A stretch of 56,776 bases of DNA, from contig NZ_CM001466.1 of the NCBI RefSeq assembly GCF_000231055.2, positions 3,886,912-3,943,687 of the forward strand, read 5' to 3'. Position 1 is the stretch's first letter; the number at the start of each line of letters is the position of its first letter. The position numbers and the translations under genes are program-made. Positions 46,035 to 56,432 of this stretch are shown in pieces. Below the pieces are notes generated by a model that searched no databases, was not told the origin of the DNA, and saw only the letters and a program-made list of their open reading frames with translations. This DNA is from Saccharomonospora azurea NA-128. Lineage in GTDB: Bacteria > Actinomycetota > Actinomycetes > Mycobacteriales > Pseudonocardiaceae.

Positions 46035-47516
46035 ATGAGTGAGACGAAGGCTGTACGTGCCCGCTTCTGTCCGTCGCCCACCGGAACCCCGCACGTCGGG
46101 TTGATCCGAACGGCGCTGTTCAACTGGGCGTTCGCGCGCCACCACGGCGGCTCGCTCGTGTTCCGGATCGAGGACACCGACGCCGCTCGCGACAGTGAGG
46201 AGTCCTACGAGGCTCTGCTCGACGCGCTGCGGTGGCTGGGGCTCGACTGGGACGAGGGGCCCGAGGTCGGCGGCGAGTACGGGCCGTACCGCCAGAGCGA
46301 GCGCGGCCACCTGTACTCGGAGATCGCGCAGAAGCTGCTCGACGCGGGCGAGCTGTACGAGGCGTTCTCGACCAACGAGGAGGTCGAGCAGCGTCGCCGT
46401 GACGCGGGGCAGGACCCGAAGCTCGGGTACGACAACTTCGACCGCGACCTCACCGAGGAGCAGAAGCAGCGCTTCCGCGACGAGGGGCGCTCTCCGGTGC
46501 TGCGGTTGCGGATGCCGGACGAGGACCTGACGTGGAACGACCTCGTGCGCGGCGAGATCACGTTCAAGGCGGGCACGATTCCCGACCCAGTGCTCGTGCG
46601 GGCCAACGGGCAGCCGCTCTACACGCTCACCAACCCGGTCGACGACGCGCTCATGCGGATCACCCACGTGCTGCGTGGCGAGGACCTGCTGCCGTCGACG
46701 CCGCGGCAGATCGCGCTGTACGCCGCGCTGCGCCGGATCGGCGTCACCGACTTCACGCCCGAGTTCGGGCACCTGCCCTACGTCATGGGCGAGGGCAACA
46801 AGAAGCTGTCCAAACGCGACCCGAAGTCGAACCTGTTCAACTACCGGGACGAGGGCTTCATCCCCGAGGGGCTGCTGAACTACCTCGCCCTGCTCGGGTG
46901 GTCGATCGCCGACGACCGCGACGTGTTCACGGTCGACGAGCTCGTCGAGGCTTTCGAGATCACGAAGGTCAGTGCCAACCCGGCGCGCTTCGACGCCAAG
47001 AAGGCCGAAGCCATCAACGGCACGCACGTGCGTGCGTTGCCGGCGGAGGAGTTCGTCCGCCGCACCGTGCCGTACCTGGTCCGCGCCGGGGTGCTGCCGG
47101 ACGAGCCGAGCGACGACCAGCTCGACAAGCTGCGCACCATCGGACCGCTAGTGCAGGAGCGCGTCACCGTCCTGTCCGACGCCGTGAACCTCGTGCGCTT
47201 CCTGTTCGTCGACGAGGACACCTTCGCCCCGGAGGAGGCGGCGGCCACCAAGGCGCTCGGCCCCGACTCCGAACCGGTGCTGCGGGCTTCCTTGGACGCA
47301 CTGGAAAAACTCGACGAATGGCGCAGCGACGCGATCGAGGCCGCCCTCAAGGAGGCACTCGTCGACGGGCTGGGGCTCAAGCCCCGCAAGGCATTCGCGC
47401 CCGTGCGAGTGGCTGTGACCGGGCGCACTGTGTCACCGCCCCTGTACGAGTCCATGGAGCTGCTCGGCCGAGAGAATTCACTCGGGCGGTTGCGTCGCGC
47501 GCTGCCAGGCCACTGA
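46035..47516 (+). CDS. gltX: glutamyl-tRNA synthetase
   Basis: Class I synthetase charging tRNA-Glu and, in organisms with GatCAB and no GlnRS, also tRNA-Gln. 493 aa. The HIGH-type motif is [11 protein letters not shown] (about residue 13), and the KMSKS-type motif is KKLSKRD (about 256). The anticodon-binding helical C-terminus follows. ATG 46035 is the first start. The nearby tRNA-Gln(CTG) and tRNA-Glu(CTC) genes plus gatCAB in the same window support a non-discriminating role, which is an inference. Confidence 0.96.
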   Translation: MSETKAVRARFCPSPTGTPHVGLIRTALFNWAFARHHGGSLVFRIEDTDAARDSEESYEALLDALRWLGLDWDEGPEVGGEYGPYRQSERGHLYSEIAQKLLDAGELYEAFSTNEEVEQRRRDAGQDPKLGYDNFDRDLTEEQKQRFRDEGRSPVLRLRMPDEDLTWNDLVRGEITFKAGTIPDPVLVRANGQPLYTLTNPVDDALMRITHVLRGEDLLPSTPRQIALYAALRRIGVTDFTPEFGHLPYVMGEGNKKLSKRDPKSNLFNYRDEGFIPEGLLNYLALLGWSIADDRDVFTVDELVEAFEITKVSANPARFDAKKAEAINGTHVRALPAEEFVRRTVPYLVRAGVLPDEPSDDQLDKLRTIGPLVQERVTVLSDAVNLVRFLFVDEDTFAPEEAAATKALGPDSEPVLRASLDALEKLDEWRSDAIEAALKEALVDGLGLKPRKAFAPVRVAVTGRTVSPPLYESMELLGRENSLGRLRRALPGH

Positions 47517-47601
47517 GCGTAGACCTCCTGGACCGAAACAGAAGCGCTTTATCACCTACTCAGCAGAGTTGGTAACGCGAAATCTGCCCTAGCCTCGCGG
47601 A

Positions 47602-48384
47602 GTGGCTTCCGCGCTTGGCTTTCCTTCGGCATCGCACTCTGCCTCCGATCTCGACGGTGCTCCTTCCTGGACGCCGCCCGAGCTTCGGTTGGTGTGCCTG
47701 GACATCGACGACACGCTGATCGACTTCACGGCGGCGGGTCGGCACTCGCTGGCGACCCTGATCGGCAGGGCCGACGTCTGGCCGCTGTGGGAGCGCATCA
47801 CCGACGAGCACGTCGCCCGGGTCGTGGCGGGTGAGTTGGCCTACGCCGACATGCACACCGCGCGCACCCGGGCGTTCCTCGCCGAACTCGGCATCGTGGT
47901 CGACTTCGTCCAGGCCTCCGAATTCGAGTTGCGTCGCAAGGAACTTCTCCGCCGCTCCTGGCGGCTCTTCGACGACGTTCTTCCCTGTCTGGAATGGCTC
48001 ACCGCCGCGGGCGTGACGCTCGCGGCCGTCACCAATGCCTCGGGTGCGCACCAGAGAGACAAACTCGGCAGACTCGGCCTCGCCCGCTTTTTCGACCACG
48101 TGGCCATCGCGGGCGAGATGGGAGTGGCCAAACCGGACCCTGTGATGTTCCACAAAGTCTGTGCCGCCGTGGGTTGTGACCCGGCTCATGCCGTCCATAT
48201 CGGCGACAAACTCACCACCGACGCCCTCGGTGCCCGCGACGCCGGGCTGGTGGGCGTGTGGCTCGACCGCCACGGCCTCGACACCGACGTCCCGGCGGGC
48301 GTGCACGTGCTCGACACCCTCAGCGAGCTCCCTGAGCTGCTGGTTTCCGAGTTCGCCCGGGTGGGTGTGCCGACCCAGCGCTGA
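47602..48384 (+). CDS. HAD-family hydrolase
   Basis: A 260-aa phosphatase of the haloacid dehalogenase superfamily. Motif I is CLDIDDTLID (Asp34, Asp36), motif II includes TNASG, motif III has the Lys in KPDPVMFHKV, and motif IV is IGDKLTTDALGA. The helical cap lies between motifs I and II. GTG 47602 shows no ribosome site but a TAGCCT box about 10 nt upstream, so it may be leaderless. It lies 85 bp after gltX and just before the tRNA genes. Substrate unknown. Confidence 0.88.
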   Translation: MASALGFPSASHSASDLDGAPSWTPPELRLVCLDIDDTLIDFTAAGRHSLATLIGRADVWPLWERITDEHVARVVAGELAYADMHTARTRAFLAELGIVVDFVQASEFELRRKELLRRSWRLFDDVLPCLEWLTAAGVTLAAVTNASGAHQRDKLGRLGLARFFDHVAIAGEMGVAKPDPVMFHKVCAAVGCDPAHAVHIGDKLTTDALGARDAGLVGVWLDRHGLDTDVPAGVHVLDTLSELPELLVSEFARVGVPTQR

Positions 48385-48424
48385 CAGGGGGACCCCCCGT
48401 GTGAACCCGATTTTCGGCATGCTC

Positions 48425-48430
48425 TAGTAT
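48425..48430 (+). promoter_or_regulatory. tRNA-Gln promoter -10 box
   Basis: TAGTAT at 48425-48430, with a weak -35 (TGAACC at 48402-48407, 17 bp spacing), lies 48 bp before the tRNA. The tRNA-Glu gene has its own TACGAT box at 48574-48579. Confidence 0.5.
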
Positions 48431-48477
48431 TTCTTTCCAGCGGCGCCGATCCGGAGAGATTCGGCGAGGGGCCGCGA

Positions 48478-48549
48478 TGGGGTATGGTGTAATTGGCAGC
48501 ACGACTGATTCTGGTTCAGTTAGTCTAGGTTCGAGTCCTGGTACCCCAG
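48478..48549 (+). tRNA. tRNA-Gln (anticodon CTG)
   Basis: A 72-nt cloverleaf: acceptor TGGGGTA (48478-48484) pairs with TACCCCA (48542-48548), discriminator G. The anticodon stem ACTGA/TCAGT encloses loop TTCTGGT, giving CTG. A T-arm with GGTTCGAGTCC is present. The CCA end is not encoded. Confidence 0.95.
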
Positions 48550-48597
48550 CGCGAAGCGAGAAAACCGGTCTGGTACGATCACTTCGCACGACGACAA

Positions 48598-48670
48598 GCC
48601 CCCGTCGTCTAGCGGCCTAGGACGCCGGCCTCTCACGCCGGTAGCGTGGGTTCGAATCCCATCGGGGGTA
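48598..48670 (+). tRNA. tRNA-Glu (anticodon CTC)
   Basis: A 73-nt cloverleaf: acceptor GCCCCCG against CGGGGGT (a G-U first pair), discriminator A. The anticodon stem CCGGC/GCCGG holds loop CTCTCAC, giving CTC. T-loop GGTTCGAATCC. No encoded CCA. 48 nt after tRNA-Gln, probably with its own promoter. Confidence 0.95.
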
Positions 48671-48686
48671 CGGAAGAAAGAGCGGG

Positions 48687-48727
48687 AGAGCCCTCTCTGC
48701 GGAAAGCGCAGAGGGGGCTCTTTCTTT
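48687..48727 (+). terminator. tRNA operon intrinsic terminator
   Basis: AGAGCCCTCTCTGCG pairs with CGCAGAGGGGGCTCT around a GAAAG loop, followed by TTCTTTT. A strong classical terminator, 16 nt after tRNA-Glu. Confidence 0.9.
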
Positions 48728-48735
48728 TATGTCCT

Positions 48736-48779
48736 GTGGGGGCCCAGCCCCCACACCCCAGCCGGGGGCACGCCCCCGG
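48736..48779. repeat. pair of GC-rich hairpins (REP-like)
   Basis: GTGGGGGC/GCCCCCAC (48736-48743 and 48747-48754) and CCGGGGGC/GCCCCCGG (48762-48769 and 48772-48779) form two compact stems right behind the tRNA terminator. Similar elements are common in actinomycete intergenic DNA. Confidence 0.6.
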
Positions 48780-48851
48780 ACCCCGGCCGGGCACGTTCGG
48801 TGGTTCGGCTCACCTTCCGTGCCGTTCCGGCTGGGGCGGGGACGGGCCATT

Positions 48852-48900
48852 GGCTTCGCTTCGCTCGCCTCGGCCCGCAGGGCTTCGCTTCGCTCGCCTC
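48852..48900 (+). repeat. 20-bp direct repeat
   Basis: GGCTTCGCTTCGCTCGCCTC occurs identically at 48852-48871 and 48881-48900, 29 bp apart, in the region upstream of the regulator's 3' end. Internally it is also repetitive (CTTCG/CTCG units). Confidence 0.85.
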
Positions 48901-48934
48901 CGGTGGCGTTAGTGCGTCCGCGGGCGCTCCGGGC

Positions 48935-49672
48935 TTACAGGCGGTCTTGCAGGGCTTGCGCGGCTTGGAGTAGGTCGCTCGCCCACTTCGCGCCCGGGCG
49001 GCGGCCGATGCGGTCCACAGGGCCCGACACCGACACCGCGGCGACCACGTTGCCCGCGCTGTCCCGCACCGGCGCGGACACACTCGCCACACCCGGCTCC
49101 CGCTCGGCCACACTCTGAGCCCAACCGCGGCGGCGCACCTCCAGCAACGTGCGCTCCCCGAACACCGCGTCCGCCAACACCGCCTGCCGCGTGTGCGCAT
49201 CCGCCCACGCCGCCAACACCTTCGCGCCCGAACCCGCCGTCATCGGCAACCGCGCACCCACCGGCACCGTGTCCCGCAGACCACTCGGCGGCTCCGCCAC
49301 CGCGACGCACACCCGCACCACGCCGTCACGGCGGTACAACTGCACACTCTCGCCCGTCAGGTCCCGCAACTTCGGCAACACGACACCGGCCGCGTCGAGC
49401 AACGGATCCACCGTCCCGCCCGCCAACTCGGCGAGCGCCGGCCCCGGCCGCCACCGGCCGTCCGGGCCCCGCCGCAACAGGCGGTGCACCTCCAGGCCGA
49501 CCGCCAACCGGTGAGCCGTCGCCCGCGGAAGACCGGTGCGCGAACACAACTCCGCCAGCCCGCACGGCTGTTCCGCCACGGCGTGCAACACGGAAACGGC
49601 TTTGTCGAGAACGCCGATCCCGCTCTGCTGAACCTGCGGCGCCTCGTTGTTGCTAACATCGGGTTGTCCCAC
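48935..49672 (-). CDS. ltbR: IclR-family regulator of leuCD (LtbR/NdgR-like)
   Basis: 245 aa. An N-terminal winged helix ([19 protein letters not shown], then the recognition helix [13 protein letters not shown], about residues 18-75) precedes the IclR effector domain (from about 85). Divergence from leuC is the conserved arrangement of LtbR (Corynebacterium), NdgR (Streptomyces) and Rv2989, which control leuCD and respond to amino acids. GTG 49672 is the start; a TAGTAT box on this strand lies only a few bases before it, so translation is probably leaderless and operators there would also autoregulate. Symbol by synteny. Confidence 0.85.
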   Translation of the reverse strand: MGQPDVSNNEAPQVQQSGIGVLDKAVSVLHAVAEQPCGLAELCSRTGLPRATAHRLAVGLEVHRLLRRGPDGRWRPGPALAELAGGTVDPLLDAAGVVLPKLRDLTGESVQLYRRDGVVRVCVAVAEPPSGLRDTVPVGARLPMTAGSGAKVLAAWADAHTRQAVLADAVFGERTLLEVRRRGWAQSVAEREPGVASVSAPVRDSAGNVVAAVSVSGPVDRIGRRPGAKWASDLLQAAQALQDRL

Positions 49673-49766
49673 GACGCGATACTACAATCTCGCGATATGG
49701 GAAGTCCATGATCGGCGAAGTGAGTCCGCTCGCTTTTCCAGACACACGCTCAACGGAGGAGCCCTG
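49673..49766. promoter_or_regulatory. ltbR-leuC divergent control region
   Basis: Direct repeats CGCGATA at 49675-49681 and 49691-49697 (16 bp apart) overlap the promoter boxes for both directions: TACAAT (49683-49688) for leuC and TAGTAT on the other strand for the regulator. Good candidate site for the IclR protein. GGAGGA at 49755-49760 is the leuC ribosome site. Confidence 0.65.
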
Positions 49767-51182
49767 ATGACCGAACGGCGGGGCCGCACACTGGCGGAAA
49801 AGGTGTGGGACGCACACACGGTGCGTCGAGGCGAGGGTGCCGAACCCGACCTGCTCTACATCGACCTGCACCTCGTCCACGAGGTCACCAGCCCACAGGC
49901 ATTCGACGGGCTGCGCCTCGCCGGGCGGCAGGTGCGGCGCCCCGACCTCACCATCGCGACCGAGGACCACAACGTGCCGACCGTCGGCATCGGCCTGCCC
50001 ATCGCCGACCCGGTGTCGCGGACGCAGGTCGAGACACTGCGCCGCAACTGCGAGGAGTTCGGTATCCGGCTGCATCCGATGGGTGACGACGAGCAGGGCA
50101 TCGTCCACGTCATCGGGCCGCAGCTGGGCCTCACGCAACCCGGCATGACCGTGGTCTGCGGCGACAGCCACACCTCGACCCACGGCGCGTTCGGCGCGAT
50201 GGCGTTCGGCATCGGCACGTCCGAGGTGGAACACGTGCTGGCCACGCAGACGCTGCCGCTGCGGCCCTTCAAGACCATGGCCGTCAACGTGGACGGGGAG
50301 CTGCGCCCCGGCGTGACGGCGAAGGACATCATCCTCGCCGTCATCGCCAAGATCGGCACCGGTGGCGGCCAGGGTTACGTGCTGGAGTACCGCGGCAGCG
50401 CCATCGAGTCGCTGTCGATGGAAGCGCGCATGACCATCTGCAACATGTCCATCGAGGCGGGCGCCAGGGCGGGCATGATCGCCCCGGACGAGACGACCTT
50501 CGCGTACCTGAAGGACCGGCCGCACGCGCCGAAGGGCGCAGACTGGGACGCCGCGCTCGCCGAATGGCGCGAGCTGCGCACCGACGACGACGCGGTGTTC
50601 GACGCCGAGGTGCACCTGGACGCCTCGTCGCTCACCCCGTTCGTCACCTGGGGAACGAACCCCGGCCAGGGTCTCCCGCTGGCCGAATCGGTGCCCGACC
50701 CGGCGCGGATGGGGGACGAGAACGAGCGGCTGGCCGCCGAGAAGGCCCTGTCCTATATGGATCTGGAGCCCGGTACGCCGCTGCGTGACATCTCCGTGGA
50801 CACCGTCTTCCTGGGTTCGTGCACCAACGGCCGCCTGGAGGACCTGCGGACCGCCGCCGAGGTGTTGCGCGGCCGGAAGGTCGCCGAGGGCGTACGGATG
50901 CTCGTGGTGCCCGGCTCGATGCGGGTCCGGCAGGCCGCCGAGGAGGAGGGCCTGCACGAGGTGTTCCTCGAGGCCGGCGCCGAATGGCGGGCCGCGGGCT
51001 GCTCGATGTGCCTCGGCATGAACCCGGACCAGCTGAAGCCGGGCGAGCGCAGCGCCTCGACCTCCAACCGCAACTTCGAGGGCCGGCAGGGCAAGGGCGG
51101 GCGCACCCACCTGGTGTCGCCGCTCGTGGCCGCCGCCACGGCCGTCCGCGGGACGCTGTCCTCACCCGAGGACCTCTCCTAG
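49767..51182 (+). CDS. leuC: 3-isopropylmalate dehydratase large subunit
   Basis: A 471-aa [4Fe-4S] aconitase-family subunit isomerising 2- to 3-isopropylmalate. The cluster cysteines are in FLGSCTNGR (about 352) and [13 protein letters not shown] (about 412 and 415). The signature [22 protein letters not shown] and the N-terminus VWDAHTVRR are present. ATG 49767 has GGAGGA at 49755. leuD follows after 39 nt. Regulated by the divergent IclR protein, not by a leader peptide. Confidence 0.97.
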   Translation: MTERRGRTLAEKVWDAHTVRRGEGAEPDLLYIDLHLVHEVTSPQAFDGLRLAGRQVRRPDLTIATEDHNVPTVGIGLPIADPVSRTQVETLRRNCEEFGIRLHPMGDDEQGIVHVIGPQLGLTQPGMTVVCGDSHTSTHGAFGAMAFGIGTSEVEHVLATQTLPLRPFKTMAVNVDGELRPGVTAKDIILAVIAKIGTGGGQGYVLEYRGSAIESLSMEARMTICNMSIEAGARAGMIAPDETTFAYLKDRPHAPKGADWDAALAEWRELRTDDDAVFDAEVHLDASSLTPFVTWGTNPGQGLPLAESVPDPARMGDENERLAAEKALSYMDLEPGTPLRDISVDTVFLGSCTNGRLEDLRTAAEVLRGRKVAEGVRMLVVPGSMRVRQAAEEEGLHEVFLEAGAEWRAAGCSMCLGMNPDQLKPGERSASTSNRNFEGRQGKGGRTHLVSPLVAAATAVRGTLSSPEDLS

Positions 51183-51221
51183 CCGCCCGCCCACCCGAAC
51201 CACCGACGAGGAGCACACGTC

Positions 51222-51815
51222 ATGGAAGCCTTCACCACGCACACCGGCGTCGGGGTGCCCCTGCGCAGGTCTAACGTGGACACTGACCAGATCATCCCGG
51301 CCGTCTACCTCAAGCGGGTGTCCCGAACCGGGTTCGAGGACGGTCTGTTCGCGGCCTGGCGCGCCGACGAGCAGTTCGTCCTGAACCAGGAGCCCTACAA
51401 GCGGGGATCCGTCCTCGTGGCGGGCCCCGACTTCGGCACCGGGTCGTCACGCGAGCACGCGGTGTGGGCGTTGATGGACTACGGATTCCGCGTCGTCATC
51501 TCGTCCCGCTTCGCCGACATCTTCCGCGGCAACTCCGGCAAGCAGGGCCTGCTCGCCGCCGAGTGCGAGCAGTCGGACGTCGAGCAATTGTGGAAGCTGC
51601 TGGAGGAGGAACCGGGCACCGAGGTGACGGTCGATCTCAACGAGAAGACCGTGAGGGCAAAGGACTTCGTGGCCCGCTTCGCCATCGACGACTACACCCG
51701 CTGGCGCTTGCTGGAGGGGTTGGACGACATCGCGCTGACGCTGCGGAACGCCGACGCGATCGAGGAGTTCGAGAAGCGGCGCCCGGCGCACAAACCCGTC
51801 ACCACTCCGAGGTAG
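51222..51815 (+). CDS. leuD: 3-isopropylmalate dehydratase small subunit
   Basis: The 197-aa swivel domain partner of LeuC. Opens with [20 protein letters not shown] (substrate loop) and contains the hallmark [13 protein letters not shown] (about residue 67). ATG 51222, with GACGAGGAG upstream. In an operon with leuC. Confidence 0.97.
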   Translation: MEAFTTHTGVGVPLRRSNVDTDQIIPAVYLKRVSRTGFEDGLFAAWRADEQFVLNQEPYKRGSVLVAGPDFGTGSSREHAVWALMDYGFRVVISSRFADIFRGNSGKQGLLAAECEQSDVEQLWKLLEEEPGTEVTVDLNEKTVRAKDFVARFAIDDYTRWRLLEGLDDIALTLRNADAIEEFEKRRPAHKPVTTPR

Positions 51816-51986
51816 CCCCGTGTGACGCCGGCTCCGGGAATCCCTCGCTCCCGCAACGGATATCCGGGGCCGGCACCCGGTCTCGACGAACCGGTCCGAC
51901 ACCACACCGAACGGCACGCGAAACGAGCCCTGAAGGGCTTGTAGAGACGTAACCGCGCACACGATAAGGAAAAAATCCGCGTGCCG

Positions 51987-52014
51987 TTTGGAATTTGCGC
52001 TGTGATGGTAATAC
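51987..52014 (+). promoter_or_regulatory. hupB promoter
   Basis: TTTGGA (51987-51992) and TAATAC (52009-52014), 16 bp apart, with an A-rich stretch (GGAAAAAATCC) upstream that could serve as UP element. About 60 bp before hupB, whose ribosome site is GGAGGG. Confidence 0.6.
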
Positions 52015-52074
52015 CGTGTGCGCATGTCGGCCGGTGTGGCCGGGTAACACGTAGTTCTTCTTGGAGGGACTGTA

Positions 52075-53079
52075 ATGGCCAACAAGGCCCAACTCATCGA
52101 AGCGCTCTCAGAGCGCTTGGGCGACAAGAAGGTCGCGGCTGCGGCCGTCGACAACCTCGTCGACATCATCATCCGCACGGTCAACAAGGGCGAGAAGGTG
52201 AACATCACCGGCTTCGGTGTGTTCGAGAAGCGCGCCCGGGCCGCCCGTACCGCCCGCAACCCGCGTACCGGCGAGACCGTCCGGGTGAAGAAGACCAACG
52301 TTCCTGCCTTCCGCGCGGGCACGACGTTCAAGGACGTGGTGAGCGGCGCCAAGAAGCTGCCGAAGGCCACGACCACCAAGCGCGGCACGACGTCGACCTC
52401 GCGGACCACCGCCGGCACGGCGAAGACGGCCGCGACGCGTCCGACGTCGACACGCAGCACCACCAGCCGGACGCGCGCCACCACGGGCACCAGCACGCGT
52501 TCCACGGCGACGCGCGCGACGAAGACGAAGCCGACCCGCAGCACCGCGACGAAGAGCACGGCGACCAAGTCGACGCCGACGAAGTCCACTGCGGCCAAGA
52601 GCACGGCGAGCAAGAGCACGACGAGCAAGGCCACGCCGAAGAGCACGGCGACGAGGACCACGAAGGCGAGCACCACGAAGGCGGCCCCGAAGACGGCTGC
52701 CAAGTCGACGACCAAGGCTGCCTCCACGCGTTCCACCGCGAAGTCCAGCACCGCGAAGTCCAGCACCGCGAAGTCGAGCACCGCGAAGTCGAGCACCGCG
52801 AAGACGAGCGCCACCAAGGCCGCTCCGAAGACGGCCGCCAAGACCACCGCCACGCGGTCGACCGCCGCGAAGTCCACGCCCAAGTCGACGACCAAGTCGA
52901 CCGCGAGCAAGTCGACCCCGAAGACCACCGCCAAGACCACCGCCACGCGGTCCACCGCGAAGAAGGCTCCGGCCAAGACCACGAAGGCGGCCGCGAAGAG
53001 CACGACGAGGACCACCGCGAGGGCGACCGCGCGCACCACCTCGCCGGCGAAGAAGACCACGACGAAGAAGGCGAAGTAG
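52075..53079 (+). CDS. hupB: HU-family nucleoid protein with long basic tail (HupB)
   Basis: 334 aa. Residues 1-90 are a canonical HU (DNA-bending) domain: [25 protein letters not shown] and the arm tip [13 protein letters not shown]. The remaining about 240 residues are an Ala/Lys/Ser/Thr-rich, histone H1-like tail with repeats such as five successive [10 protein letters not shown]-type blocks around 52739-52810. The mycobacterial HupB (214 aa) has a similar but shorter tail, so this is an unusually long version. Binds DNA and possibly RNA; may be modified on Lys. ATG 52075. Confidence 0.94.
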   Translation: MANKAQLIEALSERLGDKKVAAAAVDNLVDIIIRTVNKGEKVNITGFGVFEKRARAARTARNPRTGETVRVKKTNVPAFRAGTTFKDVVSGAKKLPKATTTKRGTTSTSRTTAGTAKTAATRPTSTRSTTSRTRATTGTSTRSTATRATKTKPTRSTATKSTATKSTPTKSTAAKSTASKSTTSKATPKSTATRTTKASTTKAAPKTAAKSTTKAASTRSTAKSSTAKSSTAKSSTAKSSTAKTSATKAAPKTAAKTTATRSTAAKSTPKSTTKSTASKSTPKTTAKTTATRSTAKKAPAKTTKAAAKSTTRTTARATARTTSPAKKTTTKKAK

Positions 53080-53115
53080 CCACTCAGGCGCCGCGCTCGC
53101 GGCATTCAGTCGTCT

Positions 53116-53152
53116 CGGCAGGGCTCCCGTAGTCGACACGGGAGCCCTGCCG
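53116..53152. terminator. hupB/mutT1 bidirectional terminator
   Basis: CGGCAGGGCTCCCGT (53116-53130) and ACGGGAGCCCTGCCG (53138-53152) form a perfect 15-bp stem with a 7-nt loop between convergent genes. Confidence 0.85.
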
Positions 53153-53156
53153 CGTT

Positions 53157-54077
53157 TCAGGCCGGGGTGGGCAGCGCGCTGGGCAGGTAGTGCGCTGCGA
53201 CGAGGCGGGGTTCCTCCGCGGAGTGCCGGTCGAAGGACAACACCCACACCGAACCCTTCTTGCTCGGCACCTCGCCGGTGAGTTTCCGGGTGAGTGACAC
53301 ACCGTCGCGTTCCGCGAGCGTGTCCAGCAGAGGCGGGATGACACCGCCCTGGCTGCACACGACGGCGGTGTCGTGCGACGCGGCGATCGACAGCAGCGAC
53401 CGCAGTCCGGCGTCGGGATCGCTCGCGTACGTCTGTTCCGACAGGGGCGCTTCGAGCCGCACGTCACAGCCGATGTCGGAGGCCACCGCGCGCACCGTCT
53501 GGACGCATCGCAGCCGCGGTGCCGAGTACACCGCCTCGGGGCGGAAGGCGCGGAGGAGCGGCCGCAACGCCGTCGCCTGCCGCTGTCCGGCGTCCGACAG
53601 GGGACGCAGGTCGTCGTCGCCCGTCCACTCGTCGCGGTTGCCCGCCTTGGCGTGGCGGACCAGCAGCACCGTCGCGGTGTCGACGGGAAGCTGCTGGGCG
53701 CGCGAACACACGTCCCGATCGCTGTCGTACGTGAGCAGCGACTGCGCTTCCTCCAGCGGCACCCAGCGAAGCTCGTCCACTTCCGCATTGGGTGTGAACT
53801 CGCCCGAAACCGGTCTCGCCGTGAAGTAGTCCACGGTTTTCGCGGACCCGTTCACGCTGTATTCGACGGTGGTGAGAAAGCGTTCGAGAACGGCGTCGTA
53901 CCCCGTTTCCTCGGTGAGTTCCCGCACAGCGGCGATCGGAGAGGTCTCTCCGGGATCCAGTTTGCCCTTCGGCAGTGACCAGTCGTCGTAGTGCGGCCGG
54001 TGCACGACCGCTATCTCACTGCCCGCGGGGCTGCGGCGCCACAGCACCGCCCCCGCGGCTTTCACGATGTTGCTCAC
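53157..54077 (-). CDS. mutT1: NUDIX hydrolase fused to histidine phosphatase (MutT1)
   Basis: 306 aa. The NUDIX domain carries the full box G-x5-E-x7-RELTEETGY (about 38-60). It is followed by a histidine phosphatase domain beginning [10 protein letters not shown] (RH at about 141-142), a later [10 protein letters not shown], and GGVIPPLL. In mycobacteria MutT1 hydrolyses 8-oxo-(d)GTP and diadenosine polyphosphates in two steps, one per domain. GTG 54077 overlaps the ppk stop by 4 nt (GTGA), so it is translated with ppk. The longer upstream frame is ppk DNA. Confidence 0.93.
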   Translation of the reverse strand: MSNIVKAAGAVLWRRSPAGSEIAVVHRPHYDDWSLPKGKLDPGETSPIAAVRELTEETGYDAVLERFLTTVEYSVNGSAKTVDYFTARPVSGEFTPNAEVDELRWVPLEEAQSLLTYDSDRDVCSRAQQLPVDTATVLLVRHAKAGNRDEWTGDDDLRPLSDAGQRQATALRPLLRAFRPEAVYSAPRLRCVQTVRAVASDIGCDVRLEAPLSEQTYASDPDAGLRSLLSIAASHDTAVVCSQGGVIPPLLDTLAERDGVSLTRKLTGEVPSKKGSVWVLSFDRHSAEEPRLVAAHYLPSALPTPA

Positions 54078-56359
54078 CCTGTGGCTCCGTGCCTGCGCAG
54101 CATTTCCATCTGGTGGTCGCGGACCTGGCCGCTGCCCGTCGGAGAGGGTACCCATTCGCCGGTGGGGTGCAGGACCCAGCACCGGGTCATCGGATCGAAT
54201 GCGGAGTCCATCACTTCGTCGAGCTGTGCGGTGAGCCGAGGGTCCGAGACCCGCACGAGTGCCTCGATGCGACGGTCGAGGTTGCGGTGCATGATGTCGG
54301 CGCTGCCGATCCAGTGGGTGTCGGCGCCGCGGAAGTGGAAGACGCGTGAGTGCTCCAGGAACCGGCCGAGGATCGAGCGCACGCGGATGTTGTCGCTCAG
54401 TCCCGGCACACCGGGCTTGAGCGAGCAGATGCCCCGCACCACCACGTCGACGTCCACCCCGGCCTGGGACGCGCGGTAGAGCCCGTCGATGACCTGTTCG
54501 TCGACGAGGGAGTTGCACTTGATGCGGATACCCGCGGGCTTGCCCGCCCTGGCCAACGAGATCTCCTCGTCGATGAACTTCAGCAGACCGCGCCGGATGC
54601 CGTTGGGGGAGGTCAGGATGTTGCGGTAGGTCTGCTGGCGCGAGTAGCCGGTGAGGACGTTGAACAGGTCGGTCAGGTCGGAGCCGACGGAGGCGTCGGC
54701 GGTGAACAGTCCGAGGTCCTCGTACAGCCGCGCCGTCTTCGGGTTGTAGTTGCCCGTGCCGACGTGGCAGTACCGCCGGATCGTGCCGCCCTCCTCACGC
54801 ACGACGAGAGCGATCTTGCAGTGGGTCTTCAGGCCGACGAGACCGTAGACGACGTGCACGCCCGCGCGTTCCAGCGTGCGCGCCCAGGTGATGTTGGCCT
54901 GCTCGTCGAACCGCGCCTTGATCTCGACCAGCGCCACGACCTGCTTGCCGCGCTCGGCGGCGTCGATGAGCGCGTCCACGATGGGCGACTCGCCGGACGT
55001 GCCCGAGGTGCGGTACAGCGTCTGCTTGATGGCGAGCACCTTGTCGTCGGCGGCGGCCTGCTCGATGAACCGCTGCACGCTCGTGGAGAACGAGTGGTAC
55101 GGGTGCTGCACCAGGACGTCGCCCTCGCGCAGGGTCGCGAACACGCTCTTGGGGGTCTCGCGTTCCCCGAACGCCGGATGGGTGGCGGGAACGAACGGCG
55201 GGTCCTTGAGTTCCTTGCGGTGCAGCGAGTGGAGCTGGTGCAGACAGCTGAGGTCGAGCAGGCCGGGAATCTCCACGACGTCCTGCGGGTCGACCTCCAG
55301 CTCGCGCAGGAGGAGTTCCAGCACGTGCTCGCTCATGTCGCTGGCGACCTCCAGCCGCACCGGAGGGCCGAACCGGCGTTGCGCGAGTTCGCGCTCCAGT
55401 GCCTGCAGCAGGTCCTCGTCGCGGTCCTCCTCGACCTCGAAGTCGGCGTTGCGGGTGACCCGGAACACGTGATGTTCGCTCACCTGCATGCCGCTGAACA
55501 GCTCGTCGAGATGGGCGGCGATCAGTTCCTCCAGCGGGAGGAACGTCGCGGTGCGGCTGTCCCGGCTCGGCTCGATGCGCACGAGCCGCGGCACGTTGTT
55601 CGGCACCTTCACCCTGGCGAAGCGTTCGGTGCCGTCGCCGGGGTCGCGCACGGTCACGGCGAGGTTCAGGGAAAGCCCCGAGATGTACGGGAAGGGGTGG
55701 GCCGGGTCCACGGCGAGCGGCGTGAGCACCGGGAAGATGTGCTTGGTGAAGTACTCCGACATCCGCGAGCGGTCGTCGGCGTCGAGCTCCGACCAGGAGA
55801 CGATGCGGATGCCCTCGTCGGCGAGCGCGGGCCGCAGATCGTTCTCGAAGACCATGGCGTGCCGCTCGACCAGCTCCGCGTTGCGTGCCGCGACATAGGT
55901 GAGCTGCTCGCTCGGGGTGAGTCCGTCGGCGCTGCGCACCGAGAGTCCGGTCTGTTCGCGCCGCTTCAGGCCCGCGACCCGCACCATGTAGAACTCGTCC
56001 AGGTTGGACGCGAAGATGGCCAGGAACTTGGCCCGCTCCAGCAGCGGCTGCGACTCGTCCTCGGCGAGCGCGAGGACGCGCGCGTTGAAGTCCTGCCAGG
56101 AGAGCTCCCGGTTGAAGTACCGGTCGTCGGGGAGCTCGTCGGGGACGCCGTCGCCTCGGGTCGCGGCGGGCGGCGGGGACACGGAGCTGAAGTCGCGTCC
56201 CCAGCTGTCGGGAACCCGCGGCGGGGGAGCGGTCCCGGCAGGGCGGCGTCCCGGATCACCGGTCCCGTCCCGTTCGTCGGCGCGAACGCCGCCGGGTACG
56301 TCGGACGTGCTGGCCGCAGAGGGTCGGGTTTCGTCGCTCACGCTGCCATTGTCCCCCAT
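54074..56359 (-). CDS. ppk: polyphosphate kinase
   Basis: Makes polyphosphate from ATP (PPK1 family). 761 aa from ATG 56359; GTG 56341 is an alternative with a G-rich stretch upstream, and the N-terminal about 80 residues are disordered. The core starts at [19 protein letters not shown]. The catalytic phospho-histidine is in [11 protein letters not shown] (about 530) and the second active-site His in LEHSRVFHF (about 669). [17 protein letters not shown] is also conserved. Operon with mutT1, as in Rv2984-Rv2985. Confidence 0.96.
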   Translation of the reverse strand: MGDNGSVSDETRPSAASTSDVPGGVRADERDGTGDPGRRPAGTAPPPRVPDSWGRDFSSVSPPPAATRGDGVPDELPDDRYFNRELSWQDFNARVLALAEDESQPLLERAKFLAIFASNLDEFYMVRVAGLKRREQTGLSVRSADGLTPSEQLTYVAARNAELVERHAMVFENDLRPALADEGIRIVSWSELDADDRSRMSEYFTKHIFPVLTPLAVDPAHPFPYISGLSLNLAVTVRDPGDGTERFARVKVPNNVPRLVRIEPSRDSRTATFLPLEELIAAHLDELFSGMQVSEHHVFRVTRNADFEVEEDRDEDLLQALERELAQRRFGPPVRLEVASDMSEHVLELLLRELEVDPQDVVEIPGLLDLSCLHQLHSLHRKELKDPPFVPATHPAFGERETPKSVFATLREGDVLVQHPYHSFSTSVQRFIEQAAADDKVLAIKQTLYRTSGTSGESPIVDALIDAAERGKQVVALVEIKARFDEQANITWARTLERAGVHVVYGLVGLKTHCKIALVVREEGGTIRRYCHVGTGNYNPKTARLYEDLGLFTADASVGSDLTDLFNVLTGYSRQQTYRNILTSPNGIRRGLLKFIDEEISLARAGKPAGIRIKCNSLVDEQVIDGLYRASQAGVDVDVVVRGICSLKPGVPGLSDNIRVRSILGRFLEHSRVFHFRGADTHWIGSADIMHRNLDRRIEALVRVSDPRLTAQLDEVMDSAFDPMTRCWVLHPTGEWVPSPTGSGQVRDHQMEMLRRHGATG

Positions 56360-56432
56360 TCGAGGAGGTTGTGACGGGTGCGAGAAGGGGCTTCGCCGCC
56401 GTTCCCGCCGCCGTCCGGGCAGGTCGGCGGGC

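Noticed and set aside
53157-54518. Longer start for mutT1 reaching into ppk
   Set aside because: The extra 147 codons are Arg-rich antiparallel reading of ppk coding DNA; GTG 54077 overlaps the ppk stop in the usual way.
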